Shown piece by piece: positions 4,746 through 5,860 of a DNA stretch of 5,860 nt. The DNA is taken from NCBI GenBank assembly GCA_900553225.1, contig USCV01000061.1, forward strand, positions 1-5,860. Direction: 5' to 3'. Under the pieces are notes generated by a model. It was not told the origin of the DNA. It did not search any database and saw nothing but the letters and a program-made list of their open reading frames with translations. Source of the stretch: an uncultured Clostridium sp. Lineage in GTDB: Bacteria; Bacillota; Clostridia; TANB77; CAG-508. The position numbers and the translations under genes were made by a program. Numbering within the stretch: the stretch's first letter is position 1; each line of letters begins with the position of its first letter.

Positions 4746-4784
4746 TTCGATTTAATTCGATTCTTTAAATAATATATATTTTTG
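4746..4784 (+). promoter_or_regulatory. Promoter region of the outer-membrane operon with a tandem repeat
   Basis: TATTTTTG at 4777-4784 fits the Bacteroidota -7 consensus exactly and lies 27 nt before the start codon. No TTTG sits at the right distance for a -33 element. In its place, TTCGATTT (4746-4753) and TTCGATTC (4756-4763) form a direct repeat with a 10-bp period. A weak -33 element plus a same-face tandem repeat suggests activation by a regulator, but this is inference. Confidence 0.45.
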
Positions 4785-4811
4785 TAATCAAATTATATAA
4801 ATATATTATTT

Positions 4812-5309
4812 ATGAAGAAAATTACATTATTGGTTATTATGATTGTTACTGCATTTACACTAAATGCGCAATCATTAGTAAAATATCACGGTGAAATTAA
4901 TGCTGGGTATTCTGTTGGTATAGGTACATTTGCTACTAATCGCGTAAATATACACACGATACAAGGTGTTGATATTAGTAAATATTTCTCTACAGGTGTA
5001 GGAATAGGATTGGATTATTATCACGAACTTTACGAGAAGGGTGAGCTTGTATTGCCGCTGTTTTTGAATATGAAGGGATATTTACCAGCTACTGAAACGG
5101 TTAGTCCTTTCTTTTCTTTAGATTTAGGTGTCGGGATAGGATTAACAAAAGGAGTAGATGGAATGGCTGGGTTTATCTGTACGCCTTCCGTTGGAGTTAA
5201 ATTAAGCCATTGTACACTACAAGTAGGTTATAATATGCAACGAAATTCAGAATATGGATTTGGATATACAATGGGAAGTATTCAAATGAAATTAGGTTAC
5301 ATATTTTAA
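4812..5309 (+). CDS. Small outer-membrane beta-barrel protein
   Basis: This 165-aa protein has a clear signal peptide (MKKITLLVIMIVTAFTLNAQ) with likely cleavage near residue 20. The mature part alternates short hydrophobic and glycine-rich strands, for example INAGYSVGIGTF, FSTGVGIGLDYYHELY, LVLPLFLNMKGYL, SPFFSLDLGVGIGLT, TPSVGVKL and LQVGYNMQR. It ends in SIQMKLGYIF, whose terminal aromatic fits the signal for insertion by the Bam machinery. This pattern matches the small barrel proteins common in Bacteroidota outer membranes, with about eight strands. Ligand and role are unknown. It heads an operon with the lipoprotein gene 11 nt downstream, so the two may act together at the cell surface. 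The start is supported by the signal peptide and the spacing to the -7 element. Confidence 0.85.
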   Translation: MKKITLLVIMIVTAFTLNAQSLVKYHGEINAGYSVGIGTFATNRVNIHTIQGVDISKYFSTGVGIGLDYYHELYEKGELVLPLFLNMKGYLPATETVSPFFSLDLGVGIGLTKGVDGMAGFICTPSVGVKLSHCTLQVGYNMQRNSEYGFGYTMGSIQMKLGYIF

Positions 5310-5320
5310 AATAAGGGACA

Positions 5321-5692
5321 ATGAAGAAAACATTATTTTTACTGATCACTATCTTAACGATATCATTTATTGGATGTTCCGATGATGATGATAGTGAATA
5401 CAAAGATGCTATTATTGGCACATGGGAATTGACCCAAATAGAATTTGGCGGAGGATGGACGTCTATACCAAGACGGACTTATGCAACATTTAATTCTGAC
5501 GGTACTTATAATGGAAGAGGGTATTTTGGAAACGGATCTGGTACTTATAAAATTTCTGGGAACACTATCATTTGCTATATTGAAGGTGAAGAGTATGTAC
5601 GATATGATATTATCGAACTTAATTCAAATTCATGTACACTAAATATGAAAATTGGCAGTGAAGAATTTAAGATTAAATGTATAAAGCATTAA
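5321..5692 (+). CDS. Lipocalin-like surface lipoprotein
   Basis: This 123-aa protein begins with a lipoprotein signal peptide (MKKTLFLLITILTISFIGC). Cys19 is the lipid attachment site. SDDDDS follows directly; acidic residues right after the Cys are the known export signal that sends Bacteroidota lipoproteins to the outer face of the outer membrane. The mature domain has the small lipocalin-like pattern: IIGTWELTQIEFGGGW (31-46), YATFNSDGTYNGRGYF (54-69), GTYKISGNTIICYIEGEEY (74-92) and a last strand CTLNMKIGSEEFKIKC. The ligand is unknown. The start has AAGGGA 5 nt upstream, a better ribosome binding site than its neighbours. It is the second gene of the operon and is closed by the terminator at 5699-5733. 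A partly overlapping frame at 5445-5642 is not a gene. Confidence 0.88.
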   Translation: MKKTLFLLITILTISFIGCSDDDDSEYKDAIIGTWELTQIEFGGGWTSIPRRTYATFNSDGTYNGRGYFGNGSGTYKISGNTIICYIEGEEYVRYDIIELNSNSCTLNMKIGSEEFKIKCIKH

Positions 5693-5698
5693 TGAAAT

Positions 5699-5733
5699 AT
5701 ACTCGGTTCTCATAATTTTAGAGAACCGAGTAT
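5699..5733 (+). terminator. Strong terminator of the outer-membrane operon
   Basis: ATACTCGGTTCTC (5699-5711) and GAGAACCGAGTAT (5721-5733) form a perfect 13-bp stem with a 9-nt loop, followed by TT and AT-rich DNA. It begins 6 nt after the lipoprotein stop codon. The T-tract is short, but the stem is very stable. It could work in both directions. Confidence 0.8.
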
Positions 5734-5781
5734 TTACAATTTATAACTAAATATTTAATGTAGTATGGCATTTTATTCTTA

Positions 5782-5845
5782 CCTTAGCACCAAAATAATT
5801 ATAGCGTTTATAACTAAAAGTTATCAAGATTTATTTGGTGTAAGA
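5782..5845. repeat. Palindromic repeat, right copy, inside a larger imperfect inverted repeat
   Basis: TTATAACTAAAAGTTAT at 5808-5824 is identical to 48-64. Around it, CTTAGCACCAAAATAA on the left and TTATTTGGTGTAAG on the right form an imperfect inverted repeat, so the whole stretch is roughly symmetrical. It could be a recombination site or an operator for a gene beyond the window. I see no gene in 5734-5860. Confidence 0.45.
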
Positions 5846-5860
5846 TCGTATATTAACGCC

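Noticed and set aside
1..5860. CRISPR array, tRNA, rRNA or tmRNA
   Set aside because: No regularly spaced repeats, no cloverleaf ending in CCA, and no tmRNA tag frame were found.

Overview
The window looks like a Bacteroidota (Bacteroides-like) accessory region. It is AT-rich. Its best promoter has the Bacteroidota form (TTTG, 19-nt spacer, TAnnTTTG). Start codons mostly lack strong Shine-Dalgarno sequences. The two right-hand genes encode a small outer-membrane barrel and an SDDDD-type lipoprotein, both typical of the phylum. No species can be named from sequence alone.

Layout from left to right. Bases 1-57 hold a short open frame that may be the tail of an upstream gene. Bases 84-326 form a compact, nested set of inverted repeats closed by a perfect 12-bp terminal stem. 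This is probably a structured RNA or a structured leader, and its strand is unresolved; a 32-codon ORF runs through it on the minus strand. Bases 380-1542 carry an IS1595/ISXO2-type transposase with an intact catalytic set, followed at once by a 57-aa companion gene. Convergent to it on the minus strand is a two-gene operon of small membrane proteins (2347 to 1636) ending in a strong hairpin terminator. Upstream of that operon, 2617 to 2406 is a structured RNA with its own promoter and intrinsic terminator. It is either a free-standing ncRNA or a leader/attenuator for the membrane-protein operon. Bases 4558 to 2660 (minus strand) carry a second, diverged IS1595-type transposase and a P63C-domain gene in one operon. 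This transposase has Asn in place of the first catalytic Asp and a single-base frameshift near its C-terminus, so it is probably dead. To the right, after an orphan terminator, comes a plus-strand operon of a small outer-membrane beta-barrel protein and a lipocalin-like surface lipoprotein, closed by a perfect 13-bp terminator.

The two transposase units face each other around the small membrane operon and RNA, as in a composite transposon. They are only moderately similar to each other, so they are not duplicates. I could not define element ends or 8-bp target duplications. A 17-nt sequence is identical, in inverted orientation, near the 5' ends of both transposase genes. The parts most worth following up are the two structured RNAs, the degenerate transposase paired with an apparently intact P63C gene, and the shared 17-nt motif.
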